Shown here: piece after piece, positions 1 to 6,914 of the stretch | How the letters are laid out: each line of letters opens with the position of its first letter | Position numbering within the stretch: the stretch's first letter is position 1 | Assembly: GCA_003523945.1 (NCBI GenBank) | Contig: DOFS01000208.1 | Location: forward strand, 8,944-16,433 | Source: Nitrospiraceae bacterium | GTDB lineage: Bacteria > Nitrospirota > Nitrospiria > Nitrospirales > UBA8639 | Length of the DNA: 7,490 bases | Reading direction: 5' to 3' | The notes under the pieces: generated by a model | Database searches by the model: none | Told to the model about the DNA's origin: nothing | What the model saw: the letters and a program-made list of their open reading frames with translations, nothing else | Made by a program: the position numbers and the translations under genes

Positions 1-176
1 AGTCCCACCGTCAGTCCGATCATGAGTCCTTTGTGTTCACCAGAGTGAAATCCCATTACACAGGCTAGAATGAAACATAGGTCAGGGTAAATCCCTTTGG
101 CAGATAGGCTGGTGCTAAAAGTGGCTTGAATAAGAACCACCCCGAAGCAAAGAAGAATGTTGAGAAAAATAGTCAC
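1..176 (-). CDS. mreD: Rod shape-determining protein MreD, N-terminal part (runs off left edge)
   Basis: Only the first 58 codons are present; the gene continues beyond base 1. MreD is a small polytopic inner-membrane protein that works with MreB and MreC in the elongasome. The start chosen is GTG at 176-174, in the same frame as mreC and 9 nt after its stop. From there the protein reads as a hydrophobic helix (VTIFLNILLCFGVVLIQ), then a PDLCFILACVMGFHSGEHKG segment. This matches the family pattern of a first membrane helix, a conserved P-D-L and a second helix with a G-x-x-x-G-x-x-x-G continuation. An ATG that overlaps the mreC stop (186-184) is in another frame and hits a stop at 117-115 after 23 codons, so it is not the start. 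No clear Shine-Dalgarno is seen; translational coupling to mreC is likely. The assignment rests on the operon position and the segment pattern. Confidence 0.85.
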   Translation of the reverse strand, partial: MTIFLNILLCFGVVLIQATFSTSLSAKGIYPDLCFILACVMGFHSGEHKGLMIGLTVG

Positions 177-185
177 GGAATTGCA

Positions 186-1067
186 TTATGGAGAAGCGGC
201 GCCAGCCGATTCCGGTAAAGATGAGGAAAAAGAAGGCTGAAATGAGGTAATCACCAACACCGCTTCTAATTTGCCAAAATCGACAATAGGATCAATTTCA
301 CCCAATTGAAATAAGTCAGTATCACCCTTGGTGACCTGGGCAATTTTCCCGATTTGTAATCCACGGGGAAAATCATCCGTTAATCCAGAGGTGACCACGG
401 GATCACCGGGTTGGACTGGAGAAAGAGGAGGCAGATATTTCATATGAATGGTTCCTTGAGGGGTTCCCTGTATCAGACCCTCATCCCGGCTGTTTTGAAC
501 CATTCCGGTGATCGCGACGTTGGGGTCGGAAAGAAGAAGAACGATGGCCGTCGTGGGGTTCACTCGTACGACACGTCCGACCACCCCGGCATCGGTAATG
601 ACTCCCATTTCCGGATGAACGCCATCCTGGTTTCCTTTATTGATGATCATGGCACGGTACCAATTGGACACATTTCGGCCGATGATTCGAGCCGGAAGGG
701 TCGTCATGGGTGTGGTTTCCTGAAAGGCCAGCAATTGTTGAAATTGGGGAGCAATAATAATTTGTTCTCGAAGAAGATTCTGTTCACCTTGTAATCGCTG
801 AATTTCCTGCTGGAGCTGTTGATTTTCTTCCCATACATTCTGTAAGGCGATGTAATGGTTCCAAGCATTACGGATAGAATCCTGTATCGAGGCGACAACA
901 TGCAGGGGGACCTCCAGGATTCGTGCGAAAGGCCCTCCCACGTGACTAAACCATTCCTGGGATTGTCGCGGGAGAAACAGCAGCAGCGCGAGGAATAGAA
1001 TGAAGAAGACCCCCAAGACCCGCCGGATATTTGTCGATATGAGAAAATTTGGCTCTGATCGAGGCAT
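186..1067 (-). CDS. mreC: Rod shape-determining protein MreC
   Basis: 293 residues, normal for MreC. It is a bitopic inner-membrane protein whose periplasmic part scaffolds PBP2/RodA side-wall synthesis and links to MreB and MreD. Visible order: a short basic cytoplasmic N-terminus; one membrane helix at about 17-32; a Q/E/L-rich coiled coil at about 66-104, used for dimerisation in the family; then the beta-rich periplasmic MreC domain at about 122-275. The latter holds the conserved-type stretches INKGNQDGVHPEMGVI (142-157) and TSGLTDDFPRGLQIGKI (226-242). The tail at 276-293 is rich in Ser, Ala and Pro and probably disordered. ATG at 1067 is 17 nt downstream of the mreB stop. No good Shine-Dalgarno is visible in that spacer, so coupling to mreB translation is inferred. 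The stop TAA (188-186) shares its last base with an out-of-frame ATG. Confidence 0.95.
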   Translation of the reverse strand: MPRSEPNFLISTNIRRVLGVFFILFLALLLFLPRQSQEWFSHVGGPFARILEVPLHVVASIQDSIRNAWNHYIALQNVWEENQQLQQEIQRLQGEQNLLREQIIIAPQFQQLLAFQETTPMTTLPARIIGRNVSNWYRAMIINKGNQDGVHPEMGVITDAGVVGRVVRVNPTTAIVLLLSDPNVAITGMVQNSRDEGLIQGTPQGTIHMKYLPPLSPVQPGDPVVTSGLTDDFPRGLQIGKIAQVTKGDTDLFQLGEIDPIVDFGKLEAVLVITSFQPSFSSSLPESAGAASP

Positions 1068-1084
1068 GCGAAAAAGGTGGAAAC

Positions 1085-2128
1085 TCAGGGATTCAGCCTG
1101 GAATGCGAAGCAATTTTTCGAAGGAGACTAAATTCCTCGAGGGTTTTCCCTACTCCTAAGACGACCGAAGTTAAAGGGTCATCCACGGTGACAATGGGTA
1201 ATGCCGTTTCTTCGCGAAGTCGATTGTCCAGCCCTTGCAGCATTGATCCGCCTCCGGTGAGCACGATTCCCCTGTCAATTATATCTCCTGCCAATTCCGG
1301 CGGAGTATTTTCCAAGGCTAGACGAATGGATCGGACGATTGTGGTCAGACAATCCTGTAAAGCTTCTCGTATCTCACTATCGTCGATAAGAATCGTTCTG
1401 GGAATGCCAGACACAACATCTCGCCCTTTGACGGCCATTTGCTTTTTTTCAGGAAGAGGATAGGCCGAACCGATTTCCATCTTGATCCGTTCTGCCATAT
1501 GTTCGCCAATTAACAAGCTATATTCCCGCTTCAGATAGCTTGTGATTGCCCCATCCAATTGATCGCCCGCGATCCTGACTGATTCACTGTAGACAATGCC
1601 TCCCAACGAGATCACGGCGATGTCCGTTGTGCCTCCTCCGATATCGACCACCATGTTGCCGGAGGGCTCGGTAATCGGCAATCCTGCTCCAATTGCAGCG
1701 GCCACCGGTTCTTCGATGAGATAGACTTCCCGTGCACCCGCCAATTCAGCTGATTCCTTGACGGCCCGTTGTTCGACTTGCGTGATTCTGGATGGGACGC
1801 CAATAATAATTCGTGGCCTGAGTAGAGTCCCCCCGCGATGAACTTTTTGGATAAAATGGCGTAGCATGCTTTCCGTCATGTCAAAATCAGCAATGACTCC
1901 CTCTCGCATGGGCCGAATGGCGGTGAGATTGCCAGGCGTTCGTCCGATCATTCGCTTCGCTTCTTCCCCAACCGCTAGAAGTTTTTTTGAGTTTGTCTCA
2001 ACTGTCACCACGGAGGGTTCGTTCAAGACAATTCCTTTTCCCTTGATATAAATTAAGGTGGAGGACGTTCCCAGATCGATGGCCATGTCTTGGGAAAAAT
2101 GGCCAATGAAGTAATTGAATACACCCAT
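1085..2128 (-). CDS. mreB: Rod shape-determining protein MreB (bacterial actin)
   Basis: 347 residues, the usual MreB length. It is an actin-fold ATPase that polymerises under the inner membrane and directs side-wall peptidoglycan synthesis. Seen motifs: phosphate-1 loop with DLGTSSTL at 18-25; connect-1 region with [13 protein letters not shown] at 139-151, including the catalytic-type Glu; phosphate-2 loop DIGGGTTD at 162-169; adenosine motif TGGGSML at 291-297. The N-terminus ([14 protein letters not shown]) is hydrophobic enough to be a membrane-binding amphipathic helix and aligns with the E. coli MreB start, which supports ATG 2128 over the internal Met15. An in-frame stop lies a short way upstream. 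No strong Shine-Dalgarno precedes the start. It is the first gene of a minus-strand mreBCD operon and is divergent from leuC. Slight oddity: GTSST replaces the very common GTANT in phosphate-1. Confidence 0.97.
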   Translation of the reverse strand: MGVFNYFIGHFSQDMAIDLGTSSTLIYIKGKGIVLNEPSVVTVETNSKKLLAVGEEAKRMIGRTPGNLTAIRPMREGVIADFDMTESMLRHFIQKVHRGGTLLRPRIIIGVPSRITQVEQRAVKESAELAGAREVYLIEEPVAAAIGAGLPITEPSGNMVVDIGGGTTDIAVISLGGIVYSESVRIAGDQLDGAITSYLKREYSLLIGEHMAERIKMEIGSAYPLPEKKQMAVKGRDVVSGIPRTILIDDSEIREALQDCLTTIVRSIRLALENTPPELAGDIIDRGIVLTGGGSMLQGLDNRLREETALPIVTVDDPLTSVVLGVGKTLEEFSLLRKIASHSRLNP

Positions 2129-2332
2129 AGGAAGTTTTGAGGCCTGTCAATTCAAGGGATGGGAGACAATGGCTGGAGTCGGATTTAAAGGTTGCTAGAG
2201 TCTTTCAGGCGAAAAGGAAAAATAGACGATAGTCATGTGCCCATACATAATTTTTCGCGGAAAACCACGATCTGTCGACGTTAATTGGTGTTCACACCTG
2301 GCCGGAAAACTCTTGGGAAATGGTCCGGTGAC

Positions 2333-2398
2333 TGGATGAGTCGTCGCCATCCACTTATTTTCACCTAAGTGTTTTGAAGGTGAAATCCAAAGTTGGAT
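2333..2398. repeat. Cluster of nested inverted repeats
   Basis: Three perfect inverted repeats are packed into 66 bp. TGGATG (2333-2338) pairs with CATCCA (2348-2353). TTTCACCT (2359-2366) pairs with AGGTGAAA (2378-2385). ATCCAA (2385-2390) pairs with TTGGAT (2393-2398) around a 2-bp centre. The pentamer TGGAT or its complement occurs four times. Because the proposed leuC promoter lies about 100 bp downstream, these would act on DNA (operator sites) or in the mreB leader RNA rather than in the leuC leader. The regulator is not known. Confidence 0.5.
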
Positions 2399-2495
2399 CG
2401 TTCTATGCTTTGGGGAAAAGTATATCAGAAGTCTTAAAAGACCACAAAGAAAAGGTCTATCTGGACCTAACTCTGCGAAAAGATCTTTCTGACTC

Positions 2496-2523
2496 TTGCC
2501 AGACGGGAACGAATGTAGATAAT
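2496..2523 (+). promoter_or_regulatory. Candidate sigma70-type promoter for leuCD
   Basis: TTGCCA at 2496-2501 matches five of six bases of the -35 consensus. GATAAT at 2518-2523 matches five of six of the -10 consensus. The spacer is 16 nt. Transcription would start near 2530, leaving a leader of about 44 nt before the leuC ATG. That is too short for a classical leucine attenuator. This is a sequence match only. Confidence 0.45.
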
Positions 2524-2560
2524 AAGGTTCCGAATATTTCCAAGACAATACAAGAGAATA

Positions 2561-2565
2561 AAGGA
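2561..2565 (+). promoter_or_regulatory. leuC ribosome binding site (decides the start)
   Basis: AAGGA sits 8 nt before the ATG at 2574, an ideal spacing. An in-frame upstream ATG at 2565 overlaps this site and cannot use it, so the shorter protein starting MASKTLFEK is preferred. That start also matches the N-terminus of known LeuC proteins. Confidence 0.75.
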
Positions 2566-2573
2566 TGCATGCC

Positions 2574-3980
2574 ATGGCTAGCAAAACATTGTTTGAAAAG
2601 GTTTGGGATCAGCATGTGGTTCGTGAAGAACCGGATGGAACGACCTTATTGTATATTGATCGACATTTGGTGCATGAGGTGACTTCTCCGCAAGCCTTTG
2701 AAGGTCTTCGGTTGGCCGGAAGAAATCCAAGACGGCCAGCTGCGGCGCTCGCTGTTCCCGATCACAATGTTCCAACGACTGACAGGACGCAGGGCATTGC
2801 TGATCCCATGAGTGCCTTGCAGATTTCAACCTTGGAATCCAACTGTGCAGAATTTGGAATTACCTATTATGGGATGGAGGATATCCGTCAAGGCATTGTC
2901 CATGTGATTGGACCTGAACAAGGGTTGACGTTACCGGGGATGACGATTGTGTGTGGAGATTCCCATACCTCGACCCATGGGGCATTTGGAGCCTTGGCGT
3001 TTGGCATAGGGACCTCAGAAGTCGAGCATGTGTTGGCGACGCAATGTTTGGTCCAGAAACGACCAAAAACTATGGAAATTCGGGTGGATGGCACACTTCC
3101 GGATTTCTGTACTTCCAAAGATGTGATTCTGGCGATTATCGGACAAATTGGCATTGGTGGTGGAATCGGCTATGTCGTGGAGTATACGGGGTCGGTGATC
3201 CGATCGTTTTCAATGGAAGGCCGGATGACCCTTTGTAATATGTCAATTGAGGCGGGAGCGCGTGCTGGTCTGGTCAGTCCAGACGAATCGACGGTTGCCT
3301 ACGTGAAAGACCGGCCTCTCAGCCCGAAAGGGGAGTTTTTCTTGCAGGCCAAGCAGGATTGGCTGAAATTGGGAACTGATCCTGGAGCCCGGTTTGATAA
3401 GGTTGTTCAGTTGCGAGGAGAAAATGTTTCTCCTCAAGTGACATGGGGAACCAATCCGGGAATGGTGACTGATGTGAATGGCCGCGTACCTGATCCAGCG
3501 TCCATTGAGGATGAAAAAGTGCGAATGGCCACAGAACGTGCCTTAGCCTATATGGGGTTGCCAGCCGGTATTCCCATTTGTGACATCCAGGTCGATCGAG
3601 TTTTCATAGGATCCTGCACTAACTCACGAATTGAGGATTTGCGTGTGGCGGCTCGATATGTCAAAGGGAAGCGTGTCGCTCCAAGCGTCAAAGCCATGGT
3701 GGTCCCGGGGTCAGGATTAGTCAAACACCAAGCGGAAGAAGAAGGTTTGGATCGAATTTTTCGAGAAGCAGGTTTTGAATGGCGGGAACCAGGATGCAGT
3801 ATGTGCCTCGCCATGAATGCCGACGTGTTGGCCCCGGGAGAACGATGTGCTTCAACCAGTAATCGAAACTTCGAGGGGCGTCAAGGCAAGGGTGGACGGA
3901 CACATTTAGTGTCCCCTGCCATGGCTGCTGCTGCTGCTGTCGAGGGACATTTTGTCGATATTCGTGATTGGAATATGTGA
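2574..3980 (+). CDS. leuC: 3-isopropylmalate dehydratase large subunit LeuC
   Basis: 468 residues from ATG 2574. LeuC is the [4Fe-4S] catalytic subunit of isopropylmalate isomerase. With LeuD it converts 2-isopropylmalate to 3-isopropylmalate via dehydration and rehydration in leucine synthesis, in the cytoplasm. The protein is of the aconitase superfamily and is close to enterobacterial LeuC throughout, for example [18 protein letters not shown] near residues 25-42 and [20 protein letters not shown] at 113-132. The three cluster-ligand cysteines are present: C348 in FIGSCTNSR, and C408 and C411 in [10 protein letters not shown]. The C-terminal block [20 protein letters not shown] carries the conserved substrate-binding region. 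The gene looks intact with no frameshift. leuD follows after 69 nt, so the two subunits are probably co-transcribed. A longer ORF with an ATG at 2565 exists but lacks RBS support. Confidence 0.98.
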   Translation: MASKTLFEKVWDQHVVREEPDGTTLLYIDRHLVHEVTSPQAFEGLRLAGRNPRRPAAALAVPDHNVPTTDRTQGIADPMSALQISTLESNCAEFGITYYGMEDIRQGIVHVIGPEQGLTLPGMTIVCGDSHTSTHGAFGALAFGIGTSEVEHVLATQCLVQKRPKTMEIRVDGTLPDFCTSKDVILAIIGQIGIGGGIGYVVEYTGSVIRSFSMEGRMTLCNMSIEAGARAGLVSPDESTVAYVKDRPLSPKGEFFLQAKQDWLKLGTDPGARFDKVVQLRGENVSPQVTWGTNPGMVTDVNGRVPDPASIEDEKVRMATERALAYMGLPAGIPICDIQVDRVFIGSCTNSRIEDLRVAARYVKGKRVAPSVKAMVVPGSGLVKHQAEEEGLDRIFREAGFEWREPGCSMCLAMNADVLAPGERCASTSNRNFEGRQGKGGRTHLVSPAMAAAAAVEGHFVDIRDWNM

Positions 3981-4049
3981 GATCAAAAAGGGAATTCTTT
4001 GACCTTCAGGAGGTCAATTGTTTCCTCCAGAATTAAACGGGAGAAAGAT
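3981..4049 (+). other. leuC-leuD spacer with extra Shine-Dalgarno and alternative hairpins
   Basis: The 69-nt gap contains GACCT (4001-4005) that can pair with AGGTC (4011-4015), and GGAGG (4009-4013) that can pair with CCTCC (4024-4028). The two pairings share bases and exclude each other. A perfect AGGAGG at 4008-4013 is not placed for leuD, whose own GGGAG (4039-4043) sits 6 nt before ATG 4050. The AGGAGG is 4 nt before a TTG that opens a 17-codon frame overlapping the leuD start. Function, if any, is unknown. Confidence 0.4.
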
Positions 4050-4685
4050 ATGCAAGCGTTTACGATATTGACAGGAACGGTCGCTCCGCTAAATCGGGGC
4101 AATGTCGATACGGATCAAATCATACCAAAGCAATATTTGAAAACAATTCATCGCACCGGCCTCAAAGAGGGATTGTTTGCCGATTGGCGGCGACGTGCGG
4201 ATGGGTCTCAGGATCCTGAATTTTTTGTCAACCAACCGCGTTATCAACAGGCCACGATTCTGTTGACCCGTGAAAATTTCGGGTGTGGATCATCAAGGGA
4301 GCATGCTCCATGGGCCTTGTTGGATTATGGCATTCGTTGTATTGTGGCTCCGAGTTTTGCCGATATTTTCTACAACAATTGTTTCCAGAATGGGATTCTT
4401 CCCGTCGAGCTTTCTGGAGAAAACGTCCAAACATTATTCGATCGGGTAGCCCGCACCGACCAATACCAGGTCACCATTGATTTGGTTCAGCAAGTGGTTG
4501 CCCTTCCTGAAGGGGAGAAGTATTCCTTCACCTTGGATCCCTTTCGCAAGGATTGCCTGTTGAAGGGATTGGATGGAATTGGCCTCACCCTTCAATACGA
4601 ATCTGCCATTGCCGCCTATGAAACACGCCGGGCTCAAGAGGCTCCCTGGCTCTTTCAGGATCTTTCCCCTTCCGCACATTCGTGA
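4050..4685 (+). CDS. leuD: 3-isopropylmalate dehydratase small subunit LeuD
   Basis: 211 residues; typical bacterial LeuD is about 200. It supplies the swivel domain of isopropylmalate isomerase and forms a heterodimer with LeuC for the second step of leucine synthesis. Seen motifs: GNVDTDQIIPKQYLK at 17-31, ENFGCGSSREHAPWAL at 75-90 (the substrate-recognition loop and Ser/Arg active-site region), PSFADIFYNNCFQNGILPV at 101-119, and DPFRKDCLLKGLDGIGLTL at 163-181. ATG 4050 is chosen because GGGAG lies 6 nt upstream and the protein then starts MQAFTILTGTVAPLNR, as in the family. An in-frame TTG at 3999 would add 17 residues of no family resemblance. The last roughly ten residues are an unremarkable extension. 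leuA and leuB are not nearby. Confidence 0.97.
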   Translation: MQAFTILTGTVAPLNRGNVDTDQIIPKQYLKTIHRTGLKEGLFADWRRRADGSQDPEFFVNQPRYQQATILLTRENFGCGSSREHAPWALLDYGIRCIVAPSFADIFYNNCFQNGILPVELSGENVQTLFDRVARTDQYQVTIDLVQQVVALPEGEKYSFTLDPFRKDCLLKGLDGIGLTLQYESAIAAYETRRAQEAPWLFQDLSPSAHS

Positions 4686-4925
4686 AGGCCTGTTGATCGT
4701 TTCGATTGGTCGGGATGGACTTGGAATGAAGCCGTTTCGATCCCTCCTTCTACCCCATCCGGAATGGCATTATCTCATTCCAGTTGAATGGGAAACAGAG
4801 AATGATAGACATTTCCCTCATTCCGAGGGATGATGGGTGCTTGAAACTCTTCCCAGTTTCCTTATCGTGAGTACGTAAGATATGGGGCATACCGTGAATA
4901 CTTGCCATCGCTGTCCACTCGACTT
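4686..4925. other. leuD-antiporter intergenic region with repeated GGAATG/CATTCC motifs
   Basis: 240 bp with no gene I can support. GGAATG or its complement occurs at 4723, 4761, 4776 and 4819. TGGAATGA (4722-4729) is a perfect inverted match to TCATTCCA (4775-4782), and GGAATG (4761-4766) also pairs with CATTCC (4776-4781). TCCCTC-5-GAGGGA (4814-4830) and GAAACT-6-AGTTTC (4843-4860) are perfect 6-bp hairpins. None is followed by a run of T, so no classical terminator is shown. Confidence 0.5.
4841..4868 (+). promoter_or_regulatory. Possible promoter for the antiporter gene
   Basis: TTGAAA (4841-4846) matches five of six -35 bases. After 16 nt comes TATCGT (4863-4868), which matches four of six -10 bases. 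The start would fall near 4875, about 50 nt before the ATG. The element overlaps a 6-bp inverted repeat (4843-4860), which could be a binding site. The match is modest. Confidence 0.3.
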
Positions 4926-6914
4926 ATGAGCGAAGTCCACATCCTACGAGATGTCCTTATTATTTTTTCTATCTCTGTCCTGGTTGTTTTTGTTTTTCAA
5001 AAACTCCGGCTTCCGGCAGTTGCGGGGTTTTTAGTTGCCGGAACCTTAGTGGGGCCTCACGGCCTGAACCTAATTTCTGATCTGCATCAGGTCGAAACTC
5101 TGGCCGAAATAGGTGTGGTGTTGTTGTTGTTTACCATTGGTTTGGAAACCTCTCTTTCTCGCTTACGGGCTTCGAGCAGGCTTTTATGGGTTGGTGGTCC
5201 CCTACAAATTTTGAGTATGCTCAGCGCCGTGGCCCTTGGGGGATGGTTATTGGGTCGATCATGGGAGGAATCGGTCTTCTGGGGTCTGTTGTTGTCGTTG
5301 AGCAGCACAGCCATCGTCCTCAAGATTCTAGGAGATCGAGGGGAAATTGATGCACTCCACGGGCAAGCCACCATGGCGATTCTTATTTTCCAGGATTTAG
5401 CCGTCGTGGCCATGATTTTACTGACGCCTGTTCTGGGAGCAGGTTCCCAAGGGGAGACGCGGGTAATCGTGGAAACGCTCGTGAAATCCGTCGTGGTTGT
5501 GGGATTGATTGTGCTGGCTGCACGTGTTCTTGTCCCTCATGTTCTTCATCTTATTGTTGGGACTCGAAGCCGGGAATTATTCCTCTTGTCAATTATTGTG
5601 TTGGGGCTGGGAACGGCCTGGTTAACCTCCCTTTCGGGGTTGTCATTGGCTCTTGGGGCTTTTATCGCGGGCCTAGTGATTTCTGAGTCGGAATATAGTC
5701 ATCAGGCACTGGCCGAAGTGATCCCCTTCCGGGATAGTTTTAATAGTTTATTTTTTGTCTCAGTGGGGATGTTAATGAACCCCTTGGTCATCTCTGAATT
5801 TCCTATTCTGGTGATGGGGTTATTGGTACTCGTGGTCTTGGGTAAGTTCATTACAGGAACCGGAGCGGTGTTCCTTGCTGGAGCCCCTGTATCTTCTGCA
5901 TTCTTAACGGGTGTGGCCTTAGCTCAGGTGGGAGAATTTGCCTTTATCCTTGCGCGGGTGGGTCAGGGTGAAGGGTTATTGGACACCCAGGCCTATAATA
6001 TTTTTCTTGCGGTATCGGTGTTGTCCATGACGATTACTCCATTTTTAATTCAATGGGCCCCTCGCCTGGCTAAACGAGCCGAGGCGCTTGAACGTTTGAA
6101 GCACTGGTTGCCTAGACGTCAGACCAATGCGGCGCAGGGTATCAAGATCAAAGATCATGTCATCATCGTGGGCTACGGATTAAATGGGCGAAATCTTGCT
6201 CGGGTTTTAGGTGATATGGAGATTCCCTTTGTGGTGCTGGATGTCAATCCTGACGCAGTGAAGGCGGTTGGAAAACGGCGGGGAACCATGATTTATGGAG
6301 ATGGGACGAATCCCAGGGTATTGACTCAAGCAGGGATCATGTTGGCGCGAGTGCTCGTCGTCGCCACATCTGACCCGTTTGGAGCGCGGCGGATTGTCCA
6401 GCAAGCCCGACAACTGAATCCCACTCTTCATATTGTCGTGCGAACACGATATTTAAAGGAATTGCAGGATCTCCAGGAATTAGGAGCCAATGATGTCGTG
6501 CCGGAAGAATTCGAAACGTCCATTGAGATTTTTGCCTTGGTGCTTCGCACCTATCAGACGCCTAAGGTCATGATCCAAGACAAAGTTGAACAAATCCGCA
6601 GGGAGGGGTATCTTCTGCTGCGGAGAGGAGAGTTGCCTGAGTTAGCGCACCATCTTCGTACCGGAACACTGGCGGATGTGCAGGTTGATACCTGTCGAGT
6701 GGAAGATGATTCTCACGTGTTGGGAAAACCGTTGACACAGTTGCACATCCATGGACGGACGGGCGCTTCCGTCATTGCCATAACTCGGAATGGCGTGACA
6801 AAATCCAATCCAGCTCGCGATACGGTTTTGGAGCCAGGTGATGTCCTGGTCCTTCTTGGAGCACGGGAACAAATCCGTAAAGCCATTGCCCTGCTTGTGG
6901 ATACTAAAATGTAA
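4926..6914 (+). CDS. CPA2-family monovalent cation:proton antiporter with RCK domains (Kef/YbaL type)
   Basis: 662 residues from ATG 4926. The N-terminal part, about 5-380, is an Na+/H+-exchanger-type membrane domain with some 12 hydrophobic helices. Family stretches include LRLPAVAGFLVAGTLVGPHGL (28-48), FTIGLETSLSRLR (69-81), FQDLAVV (155-161) with a Gln-Asp pair as in Kef-type carriers, and LGAFIAGLVISESEY (243-257). A linker leads to an RCK-N (TrkA-N) Rossmann domain at about 408-525 with GYGLNG at 416-421 and Asp439 at the end of the second strand, which favours NAD(H) binding. An RCK-C (TrkA-C) domain follows at about 570-655. By family, it exchanges K+ or Na+ for H+ across the inner membrane under nucleotide control; the ion cannot be read from sequence. 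Glutathione gating as in KefC is unproven. The start is uncertain: no Shine-Dalgarno precedes 4926, and an in-frame TTG at 4902 would add eight residues. The stop is TAA. Confidence 0.93.
   Translation: MSEVHILRDVLIIFSISVLVVFVFQKLRLPAVAGFLVAGTLVGPHGLNLISDLHQVETLAEIGVVLLLFTIGLETSLSRLRASSRLLWVGGPLQILSMLSAVALGGWLLGRSWEESVFWGLLLSLSSTAIVLKILGDRGEIDALHGQATMAILIFQDLAVVAMILLTPVLGAGSQGETRVIVETLVKSVVVVGLIVLAARVLVPHVLHLIVGTRSRELFLLSIIVLGLGTAWLTSLSGLSLALGAFIAGLVISESEYSHQALAEVIPFRDSFNSLFFVSVGMLMNPLVISEFPILVMGLLVLVVLGKFITGTGAVFLAGAPVSSAFLTGVALAQVGEFAFILARVGQGEGLLDTQAYNIFLAVSVLSMTITPFLIQWAPRLAKRAEALERLKHWLPRRQTNAAQGIKIKDHVIIVGYGLNGRNLARVLGDMEIPFVVLDVNPDAVKAVGKRRGTMIYGDGTNPRVLTQAGIMLARVLVVATSDPFGARRIVQQARQLNPTLHIVVRTRYLKELQDLQELGANDVVPEEFETSIEIFALVLRTYQTPKVMIQDKVEQIRREGYLLLRRGELPELAHHLRTGTLADVQVDTCRVEDDSHVLGKPLTQLHIHGRTGASVIAITRNGVTKSNPARDTVLEPGDVLVLLGAREQIRKAIALLVDTKM

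Larger units (their letters stand above)
2129..2573. promoter_or_regulatory. Divergent mreB/leuC intergenic region
   Basis: 445 bp between the two divergently transcribed start codons. Six-frame reading gives only frames that overlap leuC or lack any recognisable protein, so I regard it as non-coding. It must carry the promoter of mreBCD (leftward) and of leuCD (rightward). It contains many short perfect inverted repeats: GGTGT-2-ACACC at 2287-2298, TGGATG-9-CATCCA at 2333-2353, TTTCACCT-11-AGGTGAAA at 2359-2385, ATCCAA-2-TTGGAT at 2385-2398, and overlapping AGACC/GGTCT/GACCT elements at 2439-2468. A rightward promoter candidate lies at 2496-2523. I found no convincing -35/-10 pair for mreB. 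Confidence 0.75.

Noticed and set aside
411..794. 127-codon plus-strand open frame opposite mreC
   Set aside because: It lies wholly antisense to a clear mreC, has no family resemblance and no independent RBS.
1077..1463. 128-codon plus-strand open frame opposite mreB
   Set aside because: Shadow of a strongly conserved mreB; composition is Ser/Arg rich as expected for an antisense frame.
2479..2488. AAAGATCTTT palindrome
   Set aside because: A 10-bp A/T-rich palindrome is expected by chance in a region of this composition; nothing else supports it.
2524..2573. Leucine leader peptide, attenuator or T-box before leuC
   Set aside because: The predicted leader is only about 44 nt, with no Leu-rich short frame, no specifier hairpin and no terminator.
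2195..2584. 129-codon minus-strand open frame across the mreB-leuC gap
   Set aside because: It would start inside leuC and ends just before mreB; the protein has no recognisable domain and its start lacks a Shine-Dalgarno.
2374..2682. 102-codon plus-strand frame entering leuC
   Set aside because: It overlaps over 100 bp of leuC in another frame and no RBS precedes it; the C-terminal part is just out-of-frame leuC.
4814..4830. TCCCTC/GAGGGA hairpin as leuCD terminator
   Set aside because: The 6-bp stem is perfect but is followed by TGATGGGTGC, with no T tract on either strand, so intrinsic termination is not supported.
5087..5413. 108-codon minus-strand open frame inside the antiporter gene
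   Set aside because: Antisense to conserved membrane helices of the antiporter and without family resemblance.
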